A DNA stretch of 64,000 nt, taken from Penium margaritaceum (lineage: Eukaryota; Streptophyta; Zygnematophyceae; Desmidiales; Peniaceae). The stretch's first letter is position 1, and each line of letters begins with the position of its first letter. Positions 10,417 through 23,078 of this stretch are shown one piece after another. Below the pieces are notes generated by a model, which saw only the letters and a list, made by a program, of their open reading frames with translations, did no database searches and was not told the origin of the DNA. The position numbers and the translations under genes are program-made. The stretch lies in contig SZWC01009543.1 of assembly GCA_023375785.1 (NCBI GenBank), forward strand, positions 2,289-66,288, given 5' to 3'.

Positions 10417-11533
10417 CAGCTTCCCATTCCTGGGACTCCATGGGAGTGCGTCAGCATGGACTTCATTACTGGTCTTCCGGACACGGCCCGTGGCCATGAT
10501 GCAATACTAGTGGTTGTGGATCTTTTGACGAAGATGACACACTTCATTCCTACAACCACTGACGTGAACGCAGAGGAGACCGCTCGTCTCTTCTTTGAGG
10601 GTGTCGTAAAGTACCACGGCTTGCCGTTGCGCATTATCTCCGATTGAGATCAAAAATTTGCTAGTAAGTTCTGGCAAAAGATGCACGAGTACTTCGGCAG
10701 CGAGTCGCAAATGTCGACAGCGTTTCACCCTCAAACAGATGGACAAACAGAGCACATGAATCGCACTCTGGAGCAGATGCTCCGCATGTACGTGGACCCT
10801 GCCATGCATGATTGGGACGAATTCCTAGCCCCGGCAGAGTTTGCGGTGAACAACTCGGTGAACGAGTCCACACAGTTCACACCGTTCGTATTGAACAGTG
10901 GTCGGCATCCAGTGGTACCCTCTTCATTGGTGAAGAGTGGGAGTACAGGAGGGAAGGTTCCTTCCACTCAAGCCTTTGCCGAGCGCATTGACTCCTTGTT
11001 ACAGGAGGCGAAGGGACACCTTCGAGCAGCTCGGCAGCGACAAAAGGCATATGCCGACAAAGGTCGCCGGGAGGTGTCGTTTGACATCGGTGACAAAGTG
11101 CTGATTAGCACTAAAAACCTTCGGCTGAAGTCGCCAGGGGCAAGAAAACTTCGACCGAAGTGGATTGGGTCGTTTTCCATTGTGGCACGCATCGGGCCAG
11201 TGGCATACCGATTGCTACTTCCGTCGAGTATGAAGATACATGACGTGTTTCATGTGAGCCTGTTGGCTCCATACACGACAGAAGGAACCGTTCAGCCACC
11301 GCCAGCAGTCCTGGCTGCCGACGGCCAATACGAGGTCCTTCGCCTACTCCAGCACCGAGAGCATACTCTTCGGTCGCGCGTTGTCAGGGAGTACCTCGTT
11401 CATTGGGCCGGTTGTGGACCTGAACATAATTCATGGGAGCCCGAATCTCGGTTGCCCACAGGGGTGGTCAACGAGTACTGGAGCGAGCTTGCAGCTCGCA
11501 CAGATCGACGCGTGGCAGGAGGTACCACCTGAA

Positions 11534-11534
11534 N
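11534..11534. other. Single-N assembly join with flanking duplication
   Basis: The chromodomain-coding end of pol (from about 11264) is repeated after this N from 11535, offset 271 bp, with a few single-base differences. The pattern is the same as at the other single-N joins. Confidence 0.8.
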
Positions 11535-12079
11535 TGGCTCCATACACGACAGAAGGAACCGTTCAGCCACCGCCAGCAGTCCTGGCTGCCGACGGCCAAT
11601 ACGAGGTCCTTCGCCTACTCCAGCACCGAGAGCATACTCTTCGGTCACGCGTTGTCAGGGAGTACCTCGTTCATTGGGCCGGTTGTGGACCTGAACATAA
11701 TTCATGGGAGCTCGAATCTCGGTTGCCCACATGGGTGGTCAACGAGTACTGGAGCGAGCTTGCAGCTCGCACCGATCGACGCGTGGCAGGAGGTACCACC
11801 TGAACGCGGAAAAAGTGAACAACATTCCCACTGAATAGCATTCATGGACAACAACCATAGGAGGTTGGGGACACCCAACATGGTTGTCGCGCGAACGCTC
11901 CAGCCTAAAGGGGGGAGGCTGCTAGCCGTGCTGACTGACAAGCTGCAGCTTAGGTCCAAGTGCCATGCACGTGTTCATGTTTAGCTGGTGATTGAAATTA
12001 TTAATTTTCCTTCACAATGTTGACAACTCACTACCTGGCATTCTCACTTGTTGGTTATGAACCGGGACGGTTCATAATA

Positions 12080-12091
12080 AGTGGGGAGGAA
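12080..12091 (+). promoter_or_regulatory. Gy1 polypurine tract
   Basis: A purine-rich run (AGTGGGGAGGAA) ends exactly at the 3' LTR, the usual position of the plus-strand primer. Confidence 0.8.
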
Positions 12092-12801
12092 TGTAGCGGG
12101 AGGGCCGGTTCGGCCCTCCCACCTCGCGATAGCAAGGGGTTGGCCGCAAGCTACCCCTCGCTATCGCGAGGGTTGGCCGGTGGCCAGCCACCCGCTGGCT
12201 ACCGGCCGGCCGGCGGCCGACCGGCTGGGTGGCCGGCGGCCGGTCAAGTGACCGACCGGCCACCCGCCGGCGAGCCATCGGCCGCCGATCGAGCTGGTGG
12301 CTCAATTGGCGGCCAGGAGGCCGTGAGGCCTTGAGGGTCGAGGCCTGTGGCCTCGTGCCCTCTTCCTCGCTCGCCCTCCTCGCTTGCGAGAACAAGCGAA
12401 TACGAGGGATAGAGCGAGGAGCGAGGAGCGAGGAGCGCACGAGAAGAGTGGGCGCGAAATCTCCGATCGTGCCTCGTACGCGACGATTTCGTGCCAACGC
12501 GTCAAAACGGAAACTCGAGTTCGTTTAGGATGAACTGCGAGTTTCTAAACCGGAAAACTCGTGCAAACTCACGAGTTCGAGGTAAAATCCCCTCGTTTTG
12601 GACCCAGAACGAGGGGGTTAGGTAAAAGCGGAAATGGGCCTCCGGAGACTCGAAATATTCGAGTCTCCCTGCTCTGGGTCGTTGATGACGATTGCCCCTC
12701 AGTCTTGCGAAGGGGGTAAACCCGTGACGCGGACTGAGAACGCCATTCTGCGAACTCCGACGACGACTTCAGAGCAGGAGCGGGAGATCCATTCCGTTAC
12801 A
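12092..12801 (+). repeat. Gy1 3' LTR
   Basis: 710 bp, TG...CA, followed by the GCTTT target duplication at 12802-12806. It is about 95% identical by eye to the 5' LTR and keeps the same hairpin-forming segments in slightly decayed form. Confidence 0.95.
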
Positions 12802-12806
12802 GCTTT

Positions 12807-14058
12807 AAATGATGATTACTTTATCTAAATGAGATTCATTTTTTCTTGTATTGTGAACATGCTAGTTTCACACGTCTATTATGAACTTCACATAATAAAC
12901 CATGATCTTTCACAAATTTGGATGAATTTTGAGTGTTTCCTTATGTTATAAAAATTATTTTGTTGTAACTATCGGCTGAATTCAAATAATTTACCTTCTT
13001 GTATGCCGGTGGTTGAATTTATCTTCTTTAAATTGCATTTTGACCCTGTTTGAAGCCGGGTTCACGAGTCTCAAGAGTCCCGTGAAATAGGACAGGGCGA
13101 GGTGAAAGAGGAGCGACATAGAGGGAGAAAAAATATTAAATTATGCTCGCTAATGGACTGGAGGGGTTGGACCCAACCCAACGTACAGTCCTTACCCTTT
13201 TGTCCTGGCGTCGGACTGGTCATTCCGTACTATCCGGGGTCTATCCGGACATCTAGGTCGATGTCCGTGATATTTTTCTTCTGGGCCGACCCTACTTGTG
13301 CGTCCGCGGACGTGGAGGGGCATACAGTCCTACAGATTCTTGCACCCTGATTGGTGGATAGGTAAGAAAAATGACCGATCCACCAATCACGATTTTCTTG
13401 CAGCATCTTTTCGCCACGAACCGATTGTAATTGGTTACTATGTAACCCAACAAAATGCATTGGCTGCACAAATGTGTGCATCGGGGTTACGTAGTCATTC
13501 ACTGAGGCCGGGTTCAAACATGTTTTCTGCCTTGGAAGCGAATTTTTCTCGACCTTCCCCTCATGTCCGAGGAGAAGTCGTCGGTCGAGTCACGTGCCTG
13601 CTTGCGATTTCCGGTATCTGTTACACGAAAAACCCTGGTTACTGCATGAAGCTAGTCCGAATTGCAAGTTTTTCTCGGACTGGGGGTCGCTTCCACAAGA
13701 AGATCAGCACATAGAGAGAGCCTGTCGTTCGGACGCAACAAAAATGCAAAAAAAATACCTGGAAAATACAAGATGGGCTATCGGTGGAGAGAAACGCCGA
13801 CCGGAGACAGAATTGCCCTCGCAGAAGTCTTTTTGCAGTGGATTTTCTGACGTCAGCGTAGATTCTTGTCTGCCAAACCGATTGCATTGGGTTTCTACGT
13901 AATCCCAACAAAAGAACAAAGTATGCAACTCGCTCGTCATGCTCAATCAGTGACGTGCGTCGCTCATTAAGCATGGCGAAAGGGGCCATGAGAAATTTTC
14001 TCCATCGCGTCTCGTTCAAACGCGAGATCGCGATCGAGCGACCACTCCCCCCTGCCCT
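12807..14058. other. Unassigned sequence between Gy1 and Gy2
   Basis: AT-rich at first (right flank of the Gy1 insertion site), then mixed composition. A 12-bp inverted repeat lies at 13349-13360 and 13378-13389. Two loosely similar segments near 13420-13460 and 13878-13915 suggest an old direct repeat. Open frames up to 138 residues are present, but I recognise none of them. Confidence 0.3.
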
Positions 14059-14606
14059 TGTCCTGCCAAACGGAGCATAGATGGTGAAGAGGTAGAAGTT
14101 GTGAAGCTAAACATAATTAAGGATTAGGCACATTTGAGCAATTTATAATTCGCGGTATGTTTAGTTTTAAGACAAGTGTCAAAATGATCGGACACATATA
14201 TGTAATTGTCGAGTTACAAATGAGACGTAGTCGGGGTCATTGGGTCGATCGTCAAGCGACGCGTGTGGAGTTGTGTCCTGAGTGGTTGGATCCAGAAGCT
14301 CAGACGAGGAATCGGGGGGCTTTGAAGACCAACAACAAGATGCGAAATGCATCTTTGTTAATCAGATATTTTTCGATGTGTCGTGAAGTCGACCGAAAGG
14401 TCGTAACACTTCTTTCGTCAATCGTGGAAAGTGATTGAAGTTGACATAAGGTGCGAGAAAGTTCGCCGGAAGATGAGGGCAGTTGGTCCACTTGACCTTG
14501 ACAGTCTGAGTGAAAATCGGCGTCTCGATGCACAGTGGGCTATTTGCATAATGTCAGAGATGCCCACTCAGAATATTAGGGACTTGTGTATGTCAAGTAC
14601 GTAACA
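14059..14606 (-). repeat. Gy2 3' LTR
   Basis: 548 bp with TG...CA ends. The shared blocks with the right LTR include the ACACATATAT and GAATCGGGGGGCTT regions. It is bordered internally by a purine tract. Confidence 0.85.
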
Positions 14607-14619
14607 CTTCCCCCCTTTC
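14607..14619 (-). promoter_or_regulatory. Gy2 polypurine tract
   Basis: On the minus strand GAAAGGGGGGAAG runs directly up to the 3' LTR, as expected for the plus-strand primer. Confidence 0.85.
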
Positions 14620-14699
14620 AGCCATGACGTCCCGGCGCCCATACACTTGTGGCCCAATGACGGCAGGCGGTAATATGTATCGATCAGGAGATCGACGTC

Positions 14700-17600
14700 T
14701 CAGAGGTTATCGCAGGATTTCGAGTTGTCATGCGAGGCGTCGTGGCTGTGGTACTTGGAAGATATTCTCTTGTTTTGCGAGGTTGTTGATGGCCGAGGAA
14801 GTTCCGATGACGTACACTGTGTCCTCGTCCTAGGAAGGGGAGGTACATCCTTGCTAGAGAAGTTCTCTACGGGGTCTCGGTAGTGTTTGAGTCTACAGGT
14901 ATGGAACACGGGGTGTAATTGCACAGTGTCGGGGAGTTTGAGTCGCACCACGAGGATTTGCATGTGCTCCATCTCAAACGGTCCCAACCAAGGGGGTTTG
15001 ATCTTCAAACAGTCGGCCTCACGAAATTTGATGTTGTTCGAATAGTAAAGAACTCAGTCGCTAGCGGCAAAAACATCGTCGCTGTGATGTCAGCAATGAA
15101 GTTGCTTGCTTCACCGTCGCTTGTGTTTTCGCGAGTGTCTGCCGAGTTCCATCCTATATGGTGGAGAAGTCGCAACGTTGGACGTCAATCGTGGGAATGT
15201 TGCTCTCGCTATGTAGTCCAACTCGTCTGGCAGGAAATCTGCCATAAACCACTTCGAACGGAGTTTTACCTGTTGCGGTAAAGACTGCCAGATTGTATGC
15301 GATTTCGGCGGTCTGGGTTTTTTTGGGCCCAATCCGTCCCATGAGGTTTTCATAATGTTCAGAGAAGTTGTTGGAGCGTCTAAATGGTCCGCTCGGTTTG
15401 GCCGTCGGTTTGAGGAAGGAATGCTGTTAAAAGATGGATTCGGCTGCCGGCTGTCGTAGGAAGTCATCAGTTCGTGCCAAAAACCGCTGGTGAATTGACC
15501 CCCTGTTGCTCGTGATGGTCCTCAGCACGCCGTGTAGCAGCCACGTTCTTCCTTCGGCTGTGATGGTGGTCATCTTCGCAACAAAGTGACACATTCCGGG
15601 AAATCTGTCAACAACCATGAGGATTTCGTTATATCCCTCGAGTATCATGGGTGATCCTGTGACGAAGTCCATGGAGATGTCAATCCACAGTTCCGTCGGA
15701 ATGGGCAGTGGTTGCAAAAGTCCGGGCGGCTGTGTGCGATGGGATTTTTGTTGCTTACACGTGTCGCACAATGTGCAGAAATTGGCCACGTCAGATTGTA
15801 TCTTGTCCCACCAGTAGTGTTTCACTAGCTTCTTCACCGTCTTGTCTTCTCTAAAATGTCCTCCTGATCGGTGTCGTGGAATTCTTTTACTAGCATGAGA
15901 CAGAGTTCTTCATTCAAAGGAATGATCACCTGGAGAATGCATCGTCACCGCCAATAGGGTGCGTCCTACCAGAATTTCGCCTTTTCGTATACGCTATGCT
16001 GGTCATAGCCTCGTGTGAACAATTTCTCCAGATATAGATCTCGCTGCAGGTGTAGTGTTACTGCCTTGGCCATGAGATCTGGTTGGCGGCTGAGCACGCC
16101 TGCTGGGTTGGTTTTGCCTGGCCGCTACTCAAGATCATAGTTGAACCTGGATTCGAGGAACCCCATCCATCGGGTTCGGCGTCGAATAAGGTTTGGCTGA
16201 ATCTTCAAATACATTAGCGCATGGTGGTCGGTGCGTACGATGCATCCGCGTCATTCCAGATAGCACTTCCATATCTCAAATGTGTGTACGACCGCCTCCA
16301 TGTCCTTCTACTGTATGGCGTAGTTGAGTTTCAGTACTCGTAATTTTCGTGACATGAATGCCATCGGTTGCTCTCCGTTGCCGTGATCTTGCAGCAGGAC
16401 TACGCCGACGGCTCGATTTGAGGCGTCAGTAGCCATGACGTAGTCTACCGTTGGATCGGCTAATGGTAGGGCTGGCACCAAGGTCAGAGCGTTCCGCAAA
16501 GCGGTGAATGCTTCTTGTTCGATGTCTCCCCACCGCCACTCGTTTTCTTTTTTAGTGTTGTCCGAGAGAGGCACTGAAACTCGGGCGTAATCTTGTACGA
16601 AGCACCAGTAGTAATTGAATAAGCTGAGAAAAACTTGAACGTCTTCAACGTTGGTTGGCGTCGGCCAATCAGCAAGTATTGCCACTTTCTTCGGATCCAT
16701 AGTGATCCGCCCGCCATTGATGATGTGATCCAATAACGCGATTGAACAGCGACCGAAGTCGCACTTCGAGAATTTTCCGAAAAAATTCTCGTTTAGTAGA
16801 TGTCCATCGTGCTCCTTTGGGATGCGATTGTACACCAGGATGTCGTCGAGGTGCACCACGACAAAATCATCAAGGTATGGACAGGAAATGCTGTTCATTG
16901 CCGCCATGAACGTCGCCGGGGCATTCGTAAGTCCAGATGGCATAACCGTGAACTCGAAATGTCCAAAAATGTTTGAAACACCGTCTTCTCAATATCAGCA
17001 TCTGCCATGCAGATCTGGTGATATCCGCTCCATACATTGATCTTGGTGAACATTCAAGCCCCTCGGAGGTGGTCGAAAAGTTCATTGGCTTGGAGGAGAG
17101 GGTGGCGGTTCTTAATGGTAGCATTGTTCAGCGCCCACTAGTCCACACATCCACATTTTGCCAATTTTTTTTCTCATGAATAATACTTGTGTGGCGTATG
17201 GTGACGTGGATGAGCGGATGAACCCTTGACCGATCCTTTCATCAAGCTAATTTTCAGCTCGGTCAGCTCGTGATCACTCATCCCATAGGCCCCTCAAAGT
17301 GTAGATTGGTTGTCTACCTTTAGCTCGACGCGATAGTCAATGTCGCATTGAGGTGGGACGGTTCTTGGGCCTTCGTCGGGGAAGACATCCGCAAACTCTT
17401 CGATGAGTGGTGCAAACTCTTCGAGTAAAATCGTGAACTTTGCTGATTCCGATGAGGCCGATGAGGCTGATGAGGCCAATGACTCAGTTGCTGCCATTTT
17501 TGCATCCTCCATTGGCTCAAAATGTACGAGCCACGTATGAGCTCCTCGTCATATACAATGCTTGGCCAAGTTGAGCGGTATGGGATACACAGGTTTGTCG

Positions 17601-17790
17601 CTTTTTGGCTACCACGGCTTCCTTTGCTGCTTCCTTCTCTCCTACTTCCTCTCTTGTCTTCTTCCCCACTCGCGAGAGTTGTCGCTTGGCGCCGTCAATT
17701 ACCACGTAAACGTTGCCGCTGTTGTAGTCAACTTGCGGATTGTGCCGGTATAGGAAATCTCCTCCAAGAATGATTTTTTGATCACTCATT
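14700..17790 (-). pseudogene. Gy2 pol: protease, RT, RNase H, integrase
   Basis: Visible parts in minus-strand order: protease region (about 17300-17790), RT (about 16640-17200, with a HLDDILVY active-site block and the preceding GLTNAPATF motif), RNase H (about 16200-16600, ending in the VMATDASNRAVGVVL segment), integrase zinc-binding and DDE core (about 15400-15840, with HYWWDKI and C-x2-C spacing) and integrase C-terminus (about 14700-15010, LHPVFHTCRLK). This is a complete gypsy pol order with many interruptions. Confidence 0.85.
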
Positions 17791-18179
17791 GGAAAAGACC
17801 TCTAGACTATTACAACCCACAGATCCCCACTTGTAGTCCTAGTGGTTCATAAATTCTCCATACTATCAATCTTTTGTCGACGGTTTTTCCTTCAAGCACC
17901 CCTGGTTCAGTTTGCAAACCCAGTTTGCAAACCATGTCGTTGCTTACAAAACTGTGCGAAACTCCTCCATCCAATAGTGTCGGTACCGTTCTGCGACTTT
18001 TGCAATCTCAGGATTACAATTTTAGCATTATCACAGGTTTGTCATCCTCGTACCCCTTGTCAAACTTTGTGATCTAAAAAACCCTCTACAGTGTTGTCCG
18101 CCGTTCAAATTGGCGATCGTTTGATGCAGATTGCTCGTCACAGACAAGAGTCGCGCCTTTCACTCCTGCCCTTCGCCAT

Positions 18180-19395
18180 TTCTGGACTCATATTGCTGTG
18201 ACCTCCTCCTGTTTTGGCCTACTACTTGCTTTGGGATTTGCGACTGATGTGCCCAAATATTTGGCAATTGTAGGAGGTGTGCGTCTCTCTGTGGTAAATG
18301 GCGTCCACTTCCATCGGAGTCGAGGAGTCCCACGACTGGCTTTTTTCATTCCCATGATAACTAAGATTGGGAGGTCGCCTGCTGTAGGATTCTTGGATCT
18401 AAGCATTGTAGTCGGTGCTGTCGATCCTTTCTGCTGCTATGATCATCTGCGGTAAGTCATTTTGGATGCCAAAAATGGGCATCGCTCGTCGGATGTCGCG
18501 TTTGAGGCAGTTGTTGTAGTGAAAAAAGTTTGTCGGGGGTGATGTCTGCACCAATGATGATCTCGCAGAAACTCTGCCTGTACTCTGGCACGCTTGACTG
18601 CTGACGAAAACGCTGGAGCTTGTATCAAGCGTCGGAGTTCTCATTCAACGGTCCAAATCGTACAAGCATTACGTGTGAGAACTCATTCCAGTCGGTTTGA
18701 AGCGTCAGCATGTCTTGCCATTATGAGTTGATCTACTTCTAAGGGTAAAACACCTGCAGTCGGTGATGTGAGACGGGTGCCATTGGCCGTTGATGAGGCC
18801 CCGCAAAACTCTTGCTGCCGTTGGATGGTCTTTGGATCAGACCACCAACTTAATAACGTGCCACGCAAAAGCACGGCCGTGAGGTCAATCTTCTTTCGAT
18901 ATTTGTTGACCCCAAGAGTGGTGAAGTACACCTCCACATCGTCAGTGACATCCGAACCGTTGCACGATCAAATAGTTCAGGAGGGGCCGGATGGATCTTG
19001 GATTTGATCAAGAGTTGGATATTTCTCACGAAGAGCACCGCCTCCTGTTCACTTGCATTGCAAAGACCCTCCATCGTGATGTTGAGTTTTTGGTGCAGAT
19101 GGCTGTTGATCCCCTCCAACACGGAGATACTGTTCGCCAGTTCCTCGTTGATCCACGCCTGTCGTCCGGTGGCACTTTTTGTTCTTGCCGTCGATATCGA
19201 GGCTGTCGATAGGGGCGGTTGGTTTACCGCCGTTGGATCCATGACCGGGTTGGTTTTCGGAGCCATTGTGGTTGATCCAGCTGCCACATATTGTGCCACG
19301 CCAGCGTTTGCTGCCGCTTCAGGGTTTGCACGCATAGGCACGTTCTGATCCTCCATCACCAAAGTCGTTGCCAAAGAATCACTGCTGGTCATCGG
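18180..19395 (-). pseudogene. Gy2 gag remains
   Basis: The minus strand encodes a leading Ala/Thr-rich region, then a coiled-coil-like segment (LANSISVLEGINSHLHQKL), then a capsid-like segment with W-W in LLSWWSD, a typical retrotransposon Gag pattern. A zinc knuckle was not confidently located. Broken; fossil. Confidence 0.65.
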
Positions 19396-19524
19396 ATGTG
19401 CTCGCTTGCTTCACGGTGTAGTCGAGAATTCTGTGAAGTATTGACTTGCGAGATGCACTGATGTCTTGTGCAAGGTAGTCCTCCGGATGGGTAAAGTAGT
19501 CGGATGCCTCTCCAGCACCTTTGC

Positions 19525-19536
19525 GCTATGATACCA
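19525..19536 (-). promoter_or_regulatory. Gy2 primer-binding site
   Basis: On the minus strand TGGTATCATAGC follows the 5' LTR by two bases. It is one base different from the standard initiator-Met tRNA PBS TGGTATCAGAGC. Confidence 0.8.
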
Positions 19537-19538
19537 AG

Positions 19539-19935
19539 TGTTATGCCAAATGGGGCGTAGATGGTGAATTGGTAGCAGTTGCGAGGCAGAACAAAATTGA
19601 GAATTTGGGATTCTTGAGCAATTTATAATAAGCATGAAGTGCACTTTGATGAGAAGCATCGAAATGATCGAACACATATATACAAGCGTCAAGTTACAAA
19701 TGAGACGTAGTTGGGGTTGTTGGATCGATCGTTGAGCGACGGGTGTGGAGTCGCGTCGTGAGTGGTCGGATCGAGAAGCTCCACCGAGGAATCGGGGGGC
19801 TTCAAAGATCAACGGCCAAGATGCAAGATGCATCTTCTTAAATCGAGATATTTCTCTATGCGTCAAGACGTTGAACGAAAGGTCATGATACTTCTGTTGT
19901 TGATTCTTGAAAGTGGTCGAAATTGTCAGAGTGTG
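19539..19935 (-). repeat. Gy2 5' LTR (inner part recognisable)
   Basis: Aligns with the left LTR from its inner end for about 400 bases; homology fades near 19935. The missing outer part may be decayed or replaced. Confidence 0.7.
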
Positions 19936-20338
19936 ATAAATTTGCATGTGATCTAGATTTCGTGTGCACCGGGTCTAGCGTGACGTTGGATTGTTTCATC
20001 GATTATGAGCTGTGTTGGAGGTCGCTTGTGATGAATCCATCTAGCATCGTCTTGGATGGAGCACATTTATAATTGATAAAGTCAATGGTCTATTTCTACC
20101 CATGTCAAGATGGATCAAGAACGTTCTCCATGTGTAGCAAATGTAGCGATGAACCGGGTCATCATAGTGTGACTATAGGTGTGAGACGAGAGCGGGAATT
20201 ACCACCGCCCTGAAACAATATTCATTGCACATCCGCGACGTAAGATGTGCCACTTCATGCATTTGTCTTTGGTTCTCTTTCTTTGTTCTTTTTAAGTTAA
20301 ACTGCTTGTGATTACCTAGTCTACTGGACAGATGAGGC
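19936..20338. other. Unassigned spacer
   Basis: No domain, repeat or tRNA seen. It may hold the decayed outer part of the Gy2 LTR and the boundary of Co1. Confidence 0.3.
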
Positions 20339-21993
20339 TTGCATTTCAGTCAAGCTTCCGAAGGTAGAAGAGGCAAGAAACCGGACTTCTACACTCTTTG
20401 GGTGTGGGTCTCAACGGTGTACATTCCCCTCAAGTACCGACGCTCACAGCAACACACTTTCAAGGTCGACCCACGCGTCACCCCTCACATGTTTGTAAGG
20501 TTTGCTGCAAGGTTGGCTGGCTATGTATTCCTAGACCCCACCATTGGCCAAGGAATGCACAGCATTGATGTCGCCTTCAACAAAACCCTCCCATTCCTTC
20601 CCACTACCTCACACTCCAGACCCATTCTTGAATGGGTGAACTTCAATGTCCTCCCCTCCCCGCCACCTCTACCGAACCCATCCTCCATGACTCCTCCGAG
20701 CCCTTCCCCCACTTCCTCCCTTGCCGGTTCCCCCTCTCCTCCCTCCACCTCGCCTCCATCCTCACCTCCCGGATTCCCACCTCATCCTCCCTCCTCTCCT
20801 ATCAGCTCCCCCCTTTATCCTCAGTCCCTCCCCCTCCCCCACCTCCTTGTTCCTTCCCCCTACCTCGTCCCCTCCCCCTCCTCCTCCCCCTCCAACATCC
20901 TCTCCTACACTCCTCCACTCAGCCCCCTCCTTGTATTGCATCGTCGGCCTCCAAGAGCTTTGCGGTCTTGGCCTACTACCCCATGCATCCTCCTCCCCCT
21001 TCCTCCCACCCTCTTCCCCACCCACGCTTCCACCTTGCCCTTCTACCAGCCCTCGTCACTCCTCTCGCCTTCAGCCACTCCTCCCTCATGGGTGGTGACC
21101 TTGGTCTTGTTGAGGACCATCACGAAGAGATTCTCTCCCTCACAAATTCCTCTTCCACCCTTCCTCATTGGCTTCACCACGGTCCCTCTTCCTCCAATTT
21201 TCACCACCTTTCAGTCCCAGCGCTCTCTCCCCCCTCCACTCTTTTCCTCTCTGTAACCTCTACTCCCTCCTCCCCCCATCCCGGTTCCCACCACCTGCGA
21301 AAAAGCTCTTGGTGAGCCTCACACGGCAGAGTGGCGCATTGCAATGGAAAGTGAAATCACCAAATTTCAGTCTACTGGCATCTACTCCGAGGTTCCCTAC
21401 CCTCCCACCACCAGCGTGCTCAAGAGTATTTAGATCTACCGGGTAAAAGTTGCCCTTGGGAAGCCGGTTGAGTTTAAGTCCCAGTACGTCGCCAAGGGTT
21501 TCTCTCAATGACACAATGTTGATTTCTTCGACACCTACTCCACCATGGCCAAGCTCACCAGTTTTCGCACCCTCCTTCACATCATTGCTGCTTGCGATAT
21601 GGAGCTCCACTCCATAGTCTTTGCCGCCTTCCGTCATGGTGATCTCCATGACACCATCTTCCTTGAGCTTCCAAATGGTCATCCTACCACCCTGTTCAAC
21701 GTTGTTTGACAACTCCATTGACCTATCTACAGCCTCAAACAGTCACCCAAGGAGTGGCACTCCAAGCTCCTCTCCGCTCTCATTTCCTTTGGGTTCCAAG
21801 TTGCCCAGTATGACAAAAATCTCTTTATCAGCATTTCCTCCTCCAGCTGCTTCCTCCTTGCCTACGTTGAAGATATGACACTTGCCTCCAGTTACCTCGC
21901 CGAGCTCATTTCCCTCCAACACGCCCTCATGCAACAGTTTACCATGAAGAATCTCAGGGAGCTCACCTACTACTTGGACATGGAAGTCCGATG
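20339..21993 (+). pseudogene. Co1 pol: integrase C-terminus, linker and RT
   Basis: The first 100 residues resemble the copia integrase C-terminal region (a GYVFLDP...IDVAFNKTLPF pattern, equivalent to the usual YRVYDP...SRDVVFDE). A Pro/Ser-rich linker follows, typical of plant copia Pol between integrase and RT. The next part carries RT motifs around AKLTSFRTLLHIIAACDMELH and a YSLKQSPKEWH block. It ends where Co2 is inserted. Confidence 0.75.
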
Positions 21994-22591
21994 TGTTGGA
22001 AAATCACAAGACTCTGACAAGAGTTGTTAACAGTTCAGGTCCAGTTACCGAACCACGTTGACCAACGGTCCTCTGGTCACTCGACCGTTCGAACCTACCG
22101 TCAAGTCATCCCCTAATAAGCGACAATTGTCACCCAAATCCGGCTAACGGAAAGAAGCCGTTGCCTTTTTGTTTTTTCCTGTTGTGTCCTTTTATACCAA
22201 GGATGTTCATTCCCTTGATTTAACCAGAACAGTTCTTCTCATCTTGTTCCCCTTTGGTTCTGCGGCTTCGCCACTGTGTCTTTGCTCTACTCGCACCTCA
22301 CCCATCCTGCCTTCGCTAACCACTCCCACCTTTCAGCTCTTCACTCCGTCATTCTCGCTCCTTCGCTCAAGCACTTGTCGACCCATCACTCACTCTGCTC
22401 TCGCTCTCTCTTTCACTGGCTTCTGTCTACCTTGCGCCCTTGGTACTTCGGCCTTCCTCAAGCTCTGCGACTAATTTCTCAGAACTGCTTGCACCTTTTT
22501 GCTTCCGTCATCACGCTACCACAGTGGTGCATGCTCCGCTACTCTGCCTTCTTCTACCATTACTGTCTGCGCTCATTACATTCTTCTGACA
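21994..22591 (+). repeat. Co2 5' LTR
   Basis: 598 bp, begins TGTTGGAAAATC and ends CTGACA, directly followed by the PBS. A TTTTATA-type promoter block lies near 22190. Confidence 0.85.
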
Positions 22592-22603
22592 TGGTATCAG
22601 AGC
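22592..22603 (+). promoter_or_regulatory. Co2 primer-binding site
   Basis: TGGTATCAGAGC, a perfect match to the standard plant initiator-Met tRNA 3'-end PBS, immediately after the LTR. Confidence 0.92.
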
Positions 22604-23078
22604 ATCAGGCAACATCCTCTGGTGCCCCGTGACCCAGTCATCGCTTCATCGCCACCACTGCTTTGCTCCTCTGTCCAGCATTCGTCTGCCACCGCCACCG
22701 TCACTGCGCATTCCTCGGCTTTGTCAGCAGCTGACATCAGCAGCCTTGCCTGCATTTCTCCTCACGCTTGAGTGACGAATCATTCTCCTGATCAAACCCT
22801 GCACCCATCTCGTGCTTGTGGTCACCAGTCGGGGATTCGTCAACAACAGCCGCAAGCAGCTCTTGAGCCGCCATCTGCCGTCATCTTCCTGAAAGCTTCC
22901 TGCCGTCCGCCACCTGCCGCCCCTCATCATCTCAGCCTCCTCAAGAGCCTCCACCTTCCTCATCCTCTCCATCTCCCTCATCCGCTCCATCCGCCTCATC
23001 TACCTCAGCTCTCTCGCATTCATCGCTTCGAGCCGCTCTCTCGCACCGCCTCTGCTCGTCGTCAGCAACAGCAGATTG

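Larger units (their letters stand above)
8235..11806 (+). pseudogene. Gy1 pol: protease, RT, RNase H, integrase, chromodomain
   Basis: Order of domains: retropepsin-like segment (about 8270-8560), reverse transcriptase (about 9175-9800, with the YLDD active-site motif at 9630-9641), RNase H (about 10030-10286, cut by the 130-N gap), integrase core (about 10420-10960, including the TDGQTE motif), integrase C-terminal region (about 11040-11270) and a chromodomain (about 11325-11515, with the VHWAG...NSWEP signature). RT before integrase is the gypsy order. The chromodomain probably tethers integration to heterochromatin marks, as known for chromoviruses. The coding region is interrupted a few times and also contains assembly joins; fossil. 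Confidence 0.9.
3768..12801 (+). mobile_element. Gy1: chromodomain Ty3/gypsy LTR retrotransposon
   Basis: The full layout is visible: 5' LTR (3768-4470), PBS (4472-4484), leader, gag (5333-7737), pol with protease, RT, RNase H, integrase and C-terminal chromodomain (8235-11806), PPT and 3' LTR (12092-12801). A 5-bp target duplication GCTTT lies at 3763-3767 and 12802-12806, so both ends are exact. The integrase follows RT, which defines Ty3/gypsy, and the chromodomain makes it a chromovirus. By eye the two LTRs differ at roughly 30-35 of 700 positions (4-5%), mostly transitions, so the insertion is moderately young. The element is structurally whole, but its reading frames are interrupted several times and the assembly has four N gaps inside it, so it is a fossil. 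Confidence 0.95.
14059..19935 (-). mobile_element. Gy2: Ty3/gypsy LTR retrotransposon, older
   Basis: Reads on the minus strand: 5' LTR on the right (19539 to about 19935), PBS, gag, protease, RT, RNase H, integrase, PPT and 3' LTR on the left (14059-14606). Integrase lies after RT, hence gypsy. No chromodomain is visible, so it is a different lineage from Gy1. The outer part of the right LTR is not recognisable beyond about 19935. The LTRs have diverged clearly more than those of Gy1 and the coding region has many breaks; an old fossil. Confidence 0.88.

Noticed and set aside
20632-21315. Long Pro/Ser-rich frames in all three plus-strand frames
   Set aside because: This is the low-complexity integrase-RT linker of Co1; the C-rich composition keeps all frames open.
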